The notes under the pieces are model-generated. The model was not told the DNA's origin, made no database searches, and worked only from the letters and a program-made list of their open reading frames with translations. DNA of 64,000 nucleotides from Aquilaria yunnanensis (taxonomy: Eukaryota > Streptophyta > Magnoliopsida > Malvales > Thymelaeaceae). The translations under genes were made by a program, and so were the position numbers. Of the stretch, positions 23,240-34,243 are shown in pieces; position 1 is the first letter of the stretch, and the number at the start of each line of letters is the position of its first letter. The stretch covers positions 70,958,001 through 71,022,000 of the forward strand of contig CM077599.1 of assembly GCA_039654915.1 (NCBI GenBank), given 5' to 3'.

Positions 23240-25333
23240 ATGGTCACTGCTCTTAGATTGTTCTTCCTTGTGCTGGTCTTTTCTTGGCATTCCATGGTTG
23301 CCTCCACATCTGGCTCAACTGAAGATCAGGATCAGTTCATATACGATCGCTTTGATGGAGCTAGCTTGCTTCTTGATGGGATTGCAAGAGTCCACCCCAG
23401 TGGCCTTCTGCAGCTAACCAACACTACAACCCAAGAAGCTGGTCATGCTTTCTATCGGTTCCCGGTAAGATTGAACAAATCTGCTTCCTCTGGTTCAGCT
23501 CCATCTTACTCGTTTTCTACAAACTTTGTGTTCTCCATTGTTCCCGGGACGCAAGACTTCGGTGGCCATGGCCTTGCCTTTGTCATCTCACCATCTACAG
23601 ATTTCAGGCATGCCATTGCAACTCAATATCTTGGACTTTTTAATTCTTCCAACAATGGCCTTAGCACAAACCATGTCTTGGCAGTCGAATTTGATACAGT
23701 TCTTAGCGCTGACTTCTATGACATCGATGATAATCATGTGGGGATCAATGTGAACAGCTTGATATCGCATCAATCAGCTGCTGCAACATATTTTTCCAAT
23801 GAGGAAAGGAGAAACATAACCTTGAAGCTTGACAGTGGAGATTCCATACACGTTTGGATTGACTATGATGAAGCTGTGAAACTGCTAAATGTAACTGTGG
23901 CCCCTATGAAAGTCCAGAAACCGAGCAATCCTCTTCTTTCAACATCAGTTGATCTGTCTGAAATTGTGTTGGACACTATGCACATCGGCTTTTCTGCATC
24001 CACTGGTACAATGGTAAGTAGCCACTATATTCTTGGATGGAGTTTCAACAGGAGTGGCCCAGCTCAAAGCCTCGACATATCAAAGCTCCCACATATTCCA
24101 AGGCAGGAAAAAGGACTAAGTCGGAGGAATCAATTGATCCTGTCCATCGCCATTGCGATTTTGCTGATACTAGTCATGTTATTCCCAGCCTACTATTTTT
24201 ACAGGAGAAGGATATTTGAGGAACTGCGGGAGGAGTGGGAAAAGGAGTATGGACCTCAAAGATTTTCTTACAAGACCCTCTACAAAGCAACAGAAGGTTT
24301 CAAGGAGAAACAACTCTTGGGGTATGGGGGTTTTGGGAAGGTTTATAGGGGTATACTCCCTTGTACCAATGAGCAAATAGCAGTTAAGAGGATCAATCAT
24401 GACTCAGAACAAGGCATGAAGGAATTTGTCTCAGAGATTGTTACCCTGGGGAGGCTAAGGCATAGGAACTTGGTGCCACTCCTCGGCTATTCCAGACGAA
24501 GGAAAGAACTCCTTTTAGTGTATGAATATATGCCAAACGGAAGCCTTGACAAGTTCTTATATGGCAATGGAAACCAAAAGCTTACTTGGTCTCAAAGATT
24601 CCATATCGTTAAAGGAGTTGCTTCTGCTCTTCTCTATCTCCATGAGGAATGGGAGCAAGTTGTCCTGCATAGGGACATAAAAGCAAGCAATGTCATGCTA
24701 GATTCCAACCTAAATGCTCGGTTGGGGGACTTTGGTCTTGCTAGGTTATATGATCATGACAAGAATCCACAAACAACTCACCTGGTTGGAACTCTAGGCT
24801 ATCTAGCTCCAGAGCTGGCCAGAACAGGAAAGGCGACAACTAACTCTGATGTTTATGCTTTTGGTGCATTTTTGCTCGAAGTAGCTTGTGGAAGGAAGCC
24901 ATTAGAGCCGCAGCAGCCAGCTGATGAGGTACTTTTGGTTGATCGGGTTGCTAACTGCCGGGAAAGAGAGGCAATTCTTGATGCTGCTGATCCTAGATTG
25001 GAAGGGAACTTTGTTGCTAAAGAAATGGAATTGGTTTTAACACTAGGGCTGCTTTGTTCCCTGTCCAGCCCTGAAGTTAGGCCTCTAATGAAGGAAGTTG
25101 TGCAATATCTTCAAGGACATGCAGACCTGGAAGACGCACAATCTGGTTGTAGTGAAACTGGTCTATCAATAGCAAATCCAGAAGTTTCCATAGCTTTGGA
25201 TCCTTATCAGATGCCCCAGACAGGACCGGACATCGAAATATCTGAGATTGCAATCTCTATTTGCCCAATTCTTAGCAATAGCTCTCAGTTCTCATTGTCT
25301 AGATCTGGTTCGGTTCTCTACATTGGTCGTTAA
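23240..25333 (+). CDS. L-type lectin-domain receptor-like kinase (LecRK)
   Basis: An intact intronless ORF of 697 residues, normal size for the family. A signal peptide covers residues 1-21. A legume-lectin domain spans about 31-270 (FVFSIVP, GHGLAFVISP, HVLAVEFDT, DDNHVGINVNS), and a transmembrane helix lies at about 298-321. The Ser/Thr kinase domain follows: Gly-rich loop GYGGFGKV (361-368), ATP-binding Lys383 in AVKR, catalytic HRDIKASN (Asp479), DFGLAR (Asp497), APE (523-525). All catalytic motifs are present. The layout and the pre-kinase stretch EEWEKEYGPQRFSYKTLYKA fit the clade IV/S-type plasma-membrane LecRKs. LecRKs act in pathogen, wound and hormone perception; the ligand cannot be told from sequence. 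Odd: after the kinase the usual LVDWV motif reads LVDRV. An extended Ser-rich tail ends ...SVLYIGR. Confidence 0.95.
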   Translation: MVTALRLFFLVLVFSWHSMVASTSGSTEDQDQFIYDRFDGASLLLDGIARVHPSGLLQLTNTTTQEAGHAFYRFPVRLNKSASSGSAPSYSFSTNFVFSIVPGTQDFGGHGLAFVISPSTDFRHAIATQYLGLFNSSNNGLSTNHVLAVEFDTVLSADFYDIDDNHVGINVNSLISHQSAAATYFSNEERRNITLKLDSGDSIHVWIDYDEAVKLLNVTVAPMKVQKPSNPLLSTSVDLSEIVLDTMHIGFSASTGTMVSSHYILGWSFNRSGPAQSLDISKLPHIPRQEKGLSRRNQLILSIAIAILLILVMLFPAYYFYRRRIFEELREEWEKEYGPQRFSYKTLYKATEGFKEKQLLGYGGFGKVYRGILPCTNEQIAVKRINHDSEQGMKEFVSEIVTLGRLRHRNLVPLLGYSRRRKELLLVYEYMPNGSLDKFLYGNGNQKLTWSQRFHIVKGVASALLYLHEEWEQVVLHRDIKASNVMLDSNLNARLGDFGLARLYDHDKNPQTTHLVGTLGYLAPELARTGKATTNSDVYAFGAFLLEVACGRKPLEPQQPADEVLLVDRVANCREREAILDAADPRLEGNFVAKEMELVLTLGLLCSLSSPEVRPLMKEVVQYLQGHADLEDAQSGCSETGLSIANPEVSIALDPYQMPQTGPDIEISEIAISICPILSNSSQFSLSRSGSVLYIGR

Positions 25334-25693
25334 ACAGTAATCTGCACTGATAATCTAACTGTTTATAAATGAGTTCTATATTGATAAAAGAACTCATGTT
25401 TGTACAAGATTCTACTTTACCATGTTTGTACAAATCAGTGAAATCTAGTATTTGCCTGTAAACACCAACTTGCAATCGAGAAGTCGGCTATTTTTCGAAA
25501 ATTCTATATGTTTTCCAACTGATTTGAGAAGCCAACAGATGTTACTTAATGACATGATTGTTCTAATAATAATAGGGAAGATAGGCCCTTGTCCACTGTA
25601 CATCAACTTTTATCTATGTTACAACTTACTAGGCATTCAATCGGAAACTGGCTCCAATCACAGGTAGCTGGAATTCTATTTTAAGATCTTTGA
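25334..25693 (+). other. 3' flank of the lectin receptor kinase
   Basis: Probable 3' UTR and terminator region. No other gene was seen. Confidence 0.4.
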
Positions 25694-26085
25694 TTAAATT
25701 TCTTCCAAGCTCAGCCCTTTTGTCTCTGGCACTATAAACACAACGAACAACAGTGAGGCCACAGCAATTGCTCCGAAAAGTAGGAAAAGCTTCCCTGCAC
25801 CTAACAACTCCTGCAAAATTAGCAGACATTATTCCAGATAACTTTGTAACTTATAGATGTAACTTATTGACAAAGTTCCAGATAACTGAGATAATATGAT
25901 CAATAAGAACCGAATCTGCACCTTTAATGGGGAGAAAGCAAAGGTAACAACAGCATACCAAAAGTTGGGATACTGACCTGGTAGCAGCCTACATAGAGAA
26001 GAAGAGCACCAACAGCAACGAGAGGATATGCCCCAAGAATTTCATAATAAGCAGAAAGCAGAAACAAGGAGAGAGCCTTGTTTGT
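25694..26085 (-). pseudogene. Sugar/H+ symporter remnant (XYLT-like, C-terminal end)
   Basis: Read on the minus strand from about 26085: a membrane segment SAYYEILGAYPLVAVGALLL and YVGCYQ, then NF-YAVVTFAFSPLK to a donor at 25921. An intron follows, then the terminal exon 25810-25694, which encodes ELLGAGKLFLLFGAIAVAS and ends PETKGLSLEEI before TAA. This is the C-terminus of the plastidic/vacuolar xylose- or glucose-proton symporter-like family (major facilitator superfamily). The YVGCYQ and TFAFSPLK blocks are nearly fused, so about 28 residues that include the cytoplasmic loop are lost. No upstream exons follow, so this is a decayed gene fragment. Confidence 0.8.
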
Positions 26086-27039
26086 GTGCAGGCACTGTTA
26101 TTTTCATGAACTGTTTGTGTAAAATTCATGTTGTGTTGTGTAAAACAAGAAGAGCACCAACAACGTCCATTGCTGCACATACATGTAAAATTCATGAAAA
26201 TGTTTGTGTGCATGCACGCAGGCTGCAGCTCAACCACTTGTTTACAAATGAATTGTCTTTATCTTCGGAGTGAATAGGGAGGTGCAATGGTTAATTGCTC
26301 CAATTATCGTTAATGAAAGAATTAATATATAATGTTCGGAAGATGAGGCGATTGAGGTACTTATTTTGAGGATGGCCGTTGAATTGTGAATCTGTGATTG
26401 CCTTGAAGAGATACAAGTCATTGCCTATTAATTGCAATAATACTGAGGAGGTTCAATGATGGAGGAGTTTGTCTGTATTCAACTATTATAAAACTCAGGC
26501 CTGAAAATGACATTTTTGGATAAGTTATGTGACTTTCGCCATTCGTCATTGATTTTGGATTGCTTGGCAGAGAAAAAACGCGAGGAGAAAAAACGCTACC
26601 TAGACTTTTGTCGAAGTACCTCCGTTGTAGCTTGAAAAGGAAAAAGTTTTAAAAAAGTCATGAATTAAAAAATAAATTCTGATTAATTTAAAAGTTTAAA
26701 AAAAAAATTTAAAGGTCTTAAAGGTGTTAGTAATAAGTTTGACAAATATAAAACATAAGTCATACAAGTAATGCAGCGAATTTGATATTTCATAACAAAC
26801 CAAGGGTTTAAGTGTCACTCATGAAAGTTTTAAGGCCTAGAACACAAAAAATTAAAAAAAAATTTAAGATAAAGTGGTAAAAATACTTACTTGAAAAGTT
26901 TGAGGACCAAGAGGCATAATCATAAACAAATAGATGACTAATTGTGTAATTTATCATTTCTAGCCCAAAAAAATCAACAAAAAAAAATAATTTTGGAAGA
27001 AAAATATTGTTTTAACAAAAAAAGAATCGGCCAAAAACT
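26086..27039. other. Intergenic sequence
   Basis: A short phrase from the symporter remnant (AGAAGAGCACCAACA) is repeated at about 26153. Otherwise AT-rich with no recognised feature. Confidence 0.45.
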
Positions 27040-27047
27040 GCTATAGC

Positions 27048-28361
27048 TAGGGGTGTAAAGGGACAGGGCTAACTCTAGCCCATTAGGCTGAAACTTGACC
27101 CCTTAGCTCATTGGTCTGGCTCGAGCTTGATGTTTGAGGCTTGAGTTGGCCTTGGGGTCAGCCTTAGGGGTGAGCATGGGTCGGGTTGGTTCGGTTTTAT
27201 GGTGGAACCGAACCAATCCGAAATGACCTCGGTTCCAAAATTTTTCTACCCAACCTAGAACTGATAACTGAACAGAACCAGAACCATGGTTTTGGGTTTC
27301 TCGGTTCTGGTTCTCGGGTTTTTCGGTTTATACCATATACCTATAACAACACCAAAATTCAATAAATCTACATCCATAATTAGTTTTATGACATATTCAA
27401 CATAATATACAATTAAATTAATATTTAAATATATGTACTTAGATACATTCAAAAGAGTTTAAAATGTTGTTCTTACAAAATTGGTTTAAAAGAGTTGCTT
27501 GTGGGGTATCTTTTATCTCAATTAGTTTACTTCATTCCAGTAATTTCAATATTGGTATGACATTCAATGTAAAAAATTGAGCCTTTAAAACCATCTTCTT
27601 CAGTATCAAAACCAAAAATATATTGATGTCATAAATTTTTAATTTTGCATGACTCAAATGAAAAAAATATCATAATTGTGTCATAAAGAGTAGTCTGGAA
27701 TGAAAGATTGAAAGCAAAATGACTTAGGAGTGGTAGATCTATGAAGTAAAGTGATTTAAGTAAATATGGAGAAATTTCGTAAATAATCCCACAACTTCCA
27801 TACTGTTTCAATTTGGAACATCAGTTTAAGAATTTAATATAAAAACACAAAATAACCATCATAATACTTCAAAGAAATATGTGTGTGTATGTGTGGATAT
27901 ATTAGTAATACTATAATTTTTATTATATAATTATATATATATCTCAGGTTCGGTTCCATATGGAACCAGAATCAACCCAAAAACCGTCGGTTTTCCTATA
28001 TGTAGAACCAACTCAAGAACCATGATCAATTTTTACCCAACCCAACTCAACCCAACCCAATGGGAGTGGTTCGGTTTCGGTTTCAGGTTTACCCAACCCA
28101 TACTTACCCCTAGACTCAGCCCCTTAGGCTAGATAAGCTCAAATTACTGGTAATCGGGTATTTTTGGGTTAGAAAAATTGGGCATTCAAGGCCCATTAGG
28201 CTCGCTAGTATATATATGTGAGATGTTTTAATGTCCCTTGGGCTTGTTAGGATATAGCATCTGGTAGTGTTCAGCATGAGCTCGCCATCTTTATTATTTG
28301 AGCTTGATTTTAGACTCCAGCTCAAATTATTTGATTAAAGCTCGCTCTCATTACGCCCCTA
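27048..28361. mobile_element. Non-autonomous hAT-like element (outer)
   Basis: The left end TAGGGGTGTAAAGGG pairs with the right end, whose complement begins TAGGGGCGTAATGAG. The 8-bp flanks GCTATAGC (27040-27047) and ACTGTAGT (28362-28369) differ only by three transitions, so it is an old insertion. The ends are rich in GGCT/AGCC and GAGCTTGA motifs. It holds no transposase and is interrupted by a second element at 27164-28113. Confidence 0.6.
27164..28113. mobile_element. Non-autonomous hAT-like element (inner, nested)
   Basis: The left end TTAGGGGTGAGCATGGGTCG pairs with the right end, whose complement begins CTAGGGGTAAGTATGGGTTG. The flanks are GGTCAGCC (27156-27163) and ACTCAGCC (28114-28121), 6 of 8 identical. 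Subterminal zones carry many GGTTC/GAACC and CCCAACCC motifs. The interior is AT-rich without coding capacity. It lies inside the outer hAT-like element. Confidence 0.65.
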
Positions 28362-28369
28362 ACTGTAGT

Positions 28370-29300
28370 GGTGTAGCACATAACTACACATATAGCTTTA
28401 GTATATATAATGTGTGGATGTGGCTGTTATCTTATTGATATGAGAATTATCCAGCCATCTAAATCAGGTGGTCTATGGACAATAGTAGAGTTTTGGAGTT
28501 CAACTTTGGTGTCCATCACTTCCCCATATAAACGTCATTAATGCTGGTTTAGATGTCTCAAGTCCTGATAAAACAAACATTCACCATTTCTTTTAAATAT
28601 AAATTACCCCATAATCTTCTCCCTATAAAGATGCGTTTACATTAAAAAAAAAATCATCACATGATCATTGTGTAAGTTCACTGATGGACAGTTTGATGTA
28701 GGTGCAGTGCTAGGAGAAAACACCAAACTTGGAGTATATGTTTACATACTGCAAATGGATAAATATATCTCACTAATCTTACGTCATGGGAACACGTAAA
28801 TATGTTAACAATGTTCTCTTCCTAGGCAAATTAGTCATCATCGTTAAATATATGTGCTAAATTGGACATCCATAACAAATTATTGCAGGAGACATTGGTT
28901 TTTTTAGGATATGCATGGTAGCAAAGTCTATCATTCTCACACTAATTGTTTACTAAGTAACATTTGAGTTAGACATGAATCTAAATGCATGGGTAGCAAG
29001 CCTATTGTTTTTTTAATTTTGCTTTACTTATTGCCTAAATTTGCAAATATGAATACGGACATTGATTCAATTTAAGTGAAAACAAGTAAAATTGTAACTT
29101 ACTTAGACATATTTGCAAGTTAACCTACAATCAAGGATTAAAAAAAAAAAAGGAAAAAAACTAACACCCCTCGATGGATATTTTGTGAGAAAAGTCCACT
29201 TTTTAAAACTTTACTTATTTTTGTATTTCAGTTTTAAAACTTTTCATTTTGCTAAATGAGTCATAAAACTGTATAAATAATTTATTCTCAAAGTTTATTA
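28370..29300. other. AT-rich intergenic sequence
   Basis: No coding or structural feature was recognised. Confidence 0.45.
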
Positions 29301-29304
29301 TTTT

Positions 29305-29812
29305 TTTCTCTTTTGATCCCTAAACTATTTCATCTAATGATTAGATCCTTAGTTTCAATCATAGTAGTGAGATTAACTAGGGACCAAATCATCAGATGGA
29401 GGAGCTTGGGATTAAAAAGGAAGAAATTACATGCCTATGAACTGAAAAAGGTATCTGATCATTCACTGAGAACAGAAAAAGCCTAAGTTGGGAATTAAAA
29501 TTTACAAAAGTCTTAAAATTAAAAAAAAACTATATAAGAGTTTTATAAATTTTAAGGTATATAAAAGATTAATTCCCATTTACTGGTATAAAACCCTTAA
29601 TTTGAAATTAAGATTCTTACATACCTTAAAATTTTAAGGTATGTAAGAATCTTAATTCCCAATTCCTTGTCCAATCATTAAGTTTGTTAATTTTTTCCTA
29701 TTTGACCCCTAAACTCCTCCATCTGATAATTGGGTCCCTAGTTTCATTCACAAAGTGAAGCATATTGAGGACCCAATCATCATATAAAATAATTTGGGAA
29801 CTAAAAGGTCAG
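29305..29812. repeat. Pair of related hairpins flanking a palindrome
   Basis: The first hairpin, 29305-29424, pairs TGATCCCTAAACTATTTCAT with AGATGGAGGAGCTTGGGATT. A second at 29700-29812 pairs TGACCCCTAAACTCCTCCAT with ATAATTTGGGAACTAAAAGG. The arms of the two hairpins are similar to each other, so this looks like a foldback element or two MITE copies. The 52-bp palindrome at 29606-29657 lies between them. Confidence 0.65.
29606..29657. repeat. 52-bp perfect palindrome
   Basis: The left arm AATTAAGATTCTTACATACC plus TTAAAA is followed with no spacer by its exact reverse complement. It could extrude as a cruciform or form a perfect RNA hairpin. Confidence 0.95.
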
Positions 29813-30061
29813 AATAAACATAGTTAAGGATTGAAAAAAAAATTTGACCATTTTTATGGAAAAAGCAAAAGAGCGCCGTTGTTACTGTTCAAATAACAGT
29901 AAAACGCCCTACGCTCTTTCATATATATAAATAATTAAGGATTAAAAGAAAATTTCACCATTTTTATAGAAAAGACAAAAAAAAAAAAAAACAAACAAAC
30001 AAACAACCAAAATAGCAGTGGGATCGTTACCGTTCAATGAATAGTAAGACAACCTATGGCC

Positions 30062-30063
<2 letters not shown>

Positions 30064-30094
<31 letters not shown>
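30064..30094. repeat. (AT)n microsatellite
   Basis: About 15 uninterrupted AT units. Confidence 0.95.
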
Positions 30095-30095
<1 letters not shown>

Positions 30096-30501
30096 AATAT
30101 GTAACCAATTAAGGGGGAGAGGGTATATACCATATAGGACATCATTTTTAGATAAGAAAGTCATAGCTCGAAGCCGGCCTGCATCCGGATTATGTTGTGT
30201 TATGTTATTATTTTCTCATGTTTTTGCTTGATTCTTCCTAATTCCTTAACTGATCACGCCTTATCCCCCCAAAAGAAAAAGTTCCGCAACAAGGTTTCAA
30301 TTATTGCGATACCTCAAACTAGGGGTGGGTATCTATCGGTTGGATCAGAAGGCTATATATATTTTATACTCAAACATTGATAGTCTGCTTTTTCTTCATA
30401 AAATAACAAAATAAACCGCAAAACAATATTCCCCTTCAGACATATCATCAAGTGAATATTTTTCATATATTTAAAAATCCCTAAAGGAATAAAAATTAGA
30501 A

Positions 30502-30617
30502 CTCCCTCCATTCCAAAACTTTTGATCAATTTATTTTCGGCAGTTAATCTAGAATTTTTTTTAATATTTTAATATATAAATAAAAAATTTTTATATATGA
30601 ATGATAAATCAAAACAC

Positions 30618-30688
<71 letters not shown>

Positions 30689-30774
30689 TTTTTCTAACAA
30701 ACAATAATATAAATAAATTTAGATTAAAATACTCAAAATAGTCAAATGGAGCAAAAATTTTAAAATAAAGGAAG
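30502..30774. mobile_element. Stowaway-like MITE with expanded (TA)n core
   Basis: The left end CTCCCTCCATTCCAAAACTT pairs with the right end, whose complement begins CTTCCTTTATTTTAAAATTT and then TTTGCTCCATTTG. TA follows the right end; the left flank reads AA, so that duplication is decayed. A (TA)n run at about 30625-30682 makes up much of the interior. Confidence 0.65.
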
Positions 30775-32711
30775 TATATTATTTGAATTGTGTTAACCTA
30801 ACTTGCACAAATCTTCTATTTTGAATTGTTGCTCTAGCTCTCACATTTCCTCTAGTTTCAACTGCCTCTTCCACTTTTATTTTTATAATTTTTATTTATT
30901 TAAATTTTAAAAAATGACATTTCCTCGCATTACTCCCACTCCTTTGCTATAGGCTCCTACTTTCAAAACACTTTTTGTGTGATATAGGTGCCAGCCTTTT
31001 TCACTCAACCAAAAGAAACAAATGATAGGTATGTTATCTGCAATAGACCATAGATTTATCGATGTTGAAATTCTCGAATATAAAAATGATCATTTTGTTC
31101 TTTTTGCAATATTATTATACAGAATTAATTTTACCACTTTCTGTTCTCTTTCTTATCTGGTACGACACAAGCTTCGGATTTTATCAGATATTTCCTAGAG
31201 AGACTTCTATCTTGTGTTTGTTGTCTTTTATATTCCCACCAACAGTATTTAGGCTACTTAAGGGAATTGTTTTATGATTATTATTCGAGCTTTAAATAAT
31301 TTACCTAATAATAAATCTGAAATTGTTGAAACTAAAAATTAAAATTATTATTATGTAGTTTTTTAACTCTAATATTAATTTTTGAGACCAGTACCAAACA
31401 AGACCTTGATGGTATAAATTACCATATGGTAGTATACAAATTAAAAACAAAGAGAGAATGCTTTCTTCTTTATCCCTTTCTTTTCCTTGTAATGTCAAGA
31501 TAAATTCAACATAAGAACTAAAGTTTCATAAAGTTGTTCCCATCGTGTGTCAAATAACAACAAGCAAAACCATCAACAAGAGACAAAATCAATGCAGAAC
31601 ATTTTCAGGATGTTATAATAGTTTTGTATTTTTTTATTCCTATCTTCTTCATTGAATTTGGAGTTGTCTTTCTTGACCTGTGGCCATAAGTTTGAAGAGC
31701 ATTATGATGTATCATAAAAAAAACTAACGTATAACAATCCTCCAAAACAATACGTGATGTAAGTAACAAGGGGGAAAAAGACAACTACCAATGAAGACAA
31801 AACAAAACAATCGGCCGAATGGGAAAACAAGGGGAAATGAAATTTTGATGGGCTTATGTCTAAAACGAAACAGAGAAAGTGACGCCTTTCACAACCAAAA
31901 CAAAGTTTGGGCTTAAAGTAAATTGGGTTGAAAGTAGGTCCCCGCTCAAATGTGAGATGCCAAAGGGAGAACGAGCTGGACATTGAATACAAATAATAGT
32001 TTTTTTTTATTGATAGTGAAAAGATTTATAAAAAGTAAATTAAAAAAACAAAGATACAAGCATCATTTTAGAGGAAAAGATGATGACTTAAACACAAAAA
32101 AACACTAAGAGTTCGACATCAAGAAATAAAACCCCAAAAATAAAGTCATAGGTAAACCTTAAGAAAGAATCCCACAGCCCAAAGAATCTAAAGATACAGA
32201 TAATAGTTAAAAAATATCTAGTAATTGAGCTTAGTTTTTTTATTGTTGGTTAAACTTCTACCATTTAACTAGAGCTATATATTAGTTCTATTATATATTG
32301 CTAACTAGTTTTGATGATCTATTGTCTGTGAAATCCAATACATGTAACCACTACCCGGCATCAATTCTAGGAACACAAGTTCGAATTTTAGGCTAGAGCT
32401 GGAGAATGAATACTCATCAATTCTGTCTTGTCAGTTTTACTTTCTTGTGTAGTTGTAGTCGGTTTTCTAACTCTGATCTTGCATATTGCACGTTCCGAGT
32501 CTTGTCCTAGTATTTTCCAGCATATGTCATTTTTCATGGTCATTTCTGGTGGGTTTCTGGGAAGCTACAGTAGCTGGCATGCAAGTTGAAGCACCTAAAA
32601 TACTCATCAAGCTTTTAGTGCAGTGTGATTGATCACTGAACCTACCTCTTGGCTTGTGTGAATGAAGTAAACTGTGCTACTATAGAGCAAAGTGAAAGAC
32701 CAATGCTTGGG
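30775..32711. other. Intergenic sequence without recognised genes
   Basis: AT-rich. The minus-strand frames at 31301-31498 and 31702-31992 show no known domain. Confidence 0.45.
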
Positions 32712-33021
32712 CAGCTTCAGTGCTCAGTAAGGAAAACGAGAATGAGTTTTCACTTGCTTGCAGAAATGGGCATCTTGACATGGTACAGCTCTTGCTGAAA
32801 AAGTCTTGGTTGAAATGGGTAAACGTGACATCCAGCTTAGTAAGTACCCAGTTGTGCAAAATCATCCAGAAATGTCACATAGCTTGCCAGGTCCAAGCAT
32901 GGCAATGGGGCAGCTTCAAGAGAGTGAAGCATCTGATGTATGGTCTTCAAAAGGAGAAAAGAACACTCATCCTCAGAATTTGCAGAGTTTGAAGGTGGCT
33001 ATTAGAATGCACAGGAAGTAG
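32712..33021 (+). pseudogene. Possible ankyrin-repeat-like gene fragment
   Basis: One frame includes NEFSLACRNGHLDMVQLLLK, which fits the consensus of a single ankyrin repeat. The adjoining frame stays open to a stop at 33021 and gives an unrelated hydrophilic peptide. No second repeat, start or splice structure could be defined. It is either a decayed exon or a chance match. Confidence 0.3.
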
Positions 33022-33059
33022 CTGAATAAACTTCACAGAAATAACAAAAATAAGCTGTA

Positions 33060-33480
33060 TCAGATGCCTATCATTAATCTTGCACTTCCCCTTGACGTGT
33101 TTTCGATGTTTGATCCTTTGATTCTATCCTCAATGGTGAAGCTATATATATGGCTAAAAGATTGGTTTACCAATTGCTGGTTTGATGCTAAGAAATTGTG
33201 GACACCCGTCTTTACCCCAACATTCAAATGAAGCAAAATAAGATTCATGTTTGGATGAACTGAAATAAGGCTCTATTCTGTCGGTGAAATAGATACAATT
33301 TTCATTGCGGCTAGGAAAGTCCAAGACTTCGATTGGAAATGAAGAATCATAGTCTAAGAAGAATGCCTTGGTTCCCAAGTTTATATCATCTCTCCAACCT
33401 GTGTTTCCCAATCAAGTTCACCTCAAAAACTTGGAACATGTATGTTTGAAAAACTTCGTTATCTTTTACTTGTACCAAAC
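33060..33480 (-). pseudogene. F-box/DUF295-type protein fragment
   Basis: From about 33480 the minus strand reads FQVFEV, then after a frameshift near 33385 LGTKAFFLDYDSSF, LDFPS and NCIYFTDR. This is the pattern of the DUF295 domain found at the C-terminus of many plant F-box proteins, which are SCF ubiquitin-ligase adaptors. The sequence degenerates after about 33240 and no F-box is seen. It is a decayed fragment. Confidence 0.6.
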
Positions 33481-34243
33481 ATGCGGCGTCATGCCTGAAT
33501 GTGGTAGAACCTGCACATGAAACTTAAATTGTCTAATAATTGTTTGTTATATAAGTTTGTAGGTTTCACGGATGTATTTTTTTAGTAGCTATAGCATTAT
33601 CTATTTTTATTTTTATTTTTATCGAAAATGAAAAAGAATTTTGCTATAAAAGTGAAAGAAGGACCACGAGAAAAAGATCAAAACCAACTAGAATTATTCC
33701 GTGCACTTCTCTTTAGAGTACTTGATTTGAGTGTTGGCAATTCAATATATCACATTTCTTTTTCAATTGCCAATGAAATCATGTCGTGTAATATTTTAAA
33801 AAATACATATGAAAAATTTTACATATTTATGTTTAAAGTGCTAATATTTTCTTTTTATTTTGCAACTATACAAAGTATAGATTTGTACTTTCAGGACCTA
33901 AAAGGCTATCGAATCAACATTTAATTGTATTATAAGGGTAAATGTGAAGTCCATAAGTTCAGTATAGACTTTCCTTTTTTGAGGCTTGAAAGACATTAAT
34001 GTTGAATGCATTATGAGAAAAATGTAGAGGCATAAGTTAAACTCCAATGTTTAGCCAATGTCTCATAACCACTTTACTAAGTGGTGAAGGTAGAACTTCT
34101 CAATTTAATATTGGATCATAATTACATGACCGCTTACCACTATAATAGCTTCATCCAGATTGTCAGTGTTTATGGAACTGATTATTTGGATAAGGTTTTC
34201 ATGACTATGAGCAGCTATAATACAATTTCCCTCTAATCTTATA
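33481..34243. other. AT-rich intergenic sequence
   Basis: No recognised feature. A plus-strand frame at 33628-33924 has no family resemblance. Confidence 0.45.
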
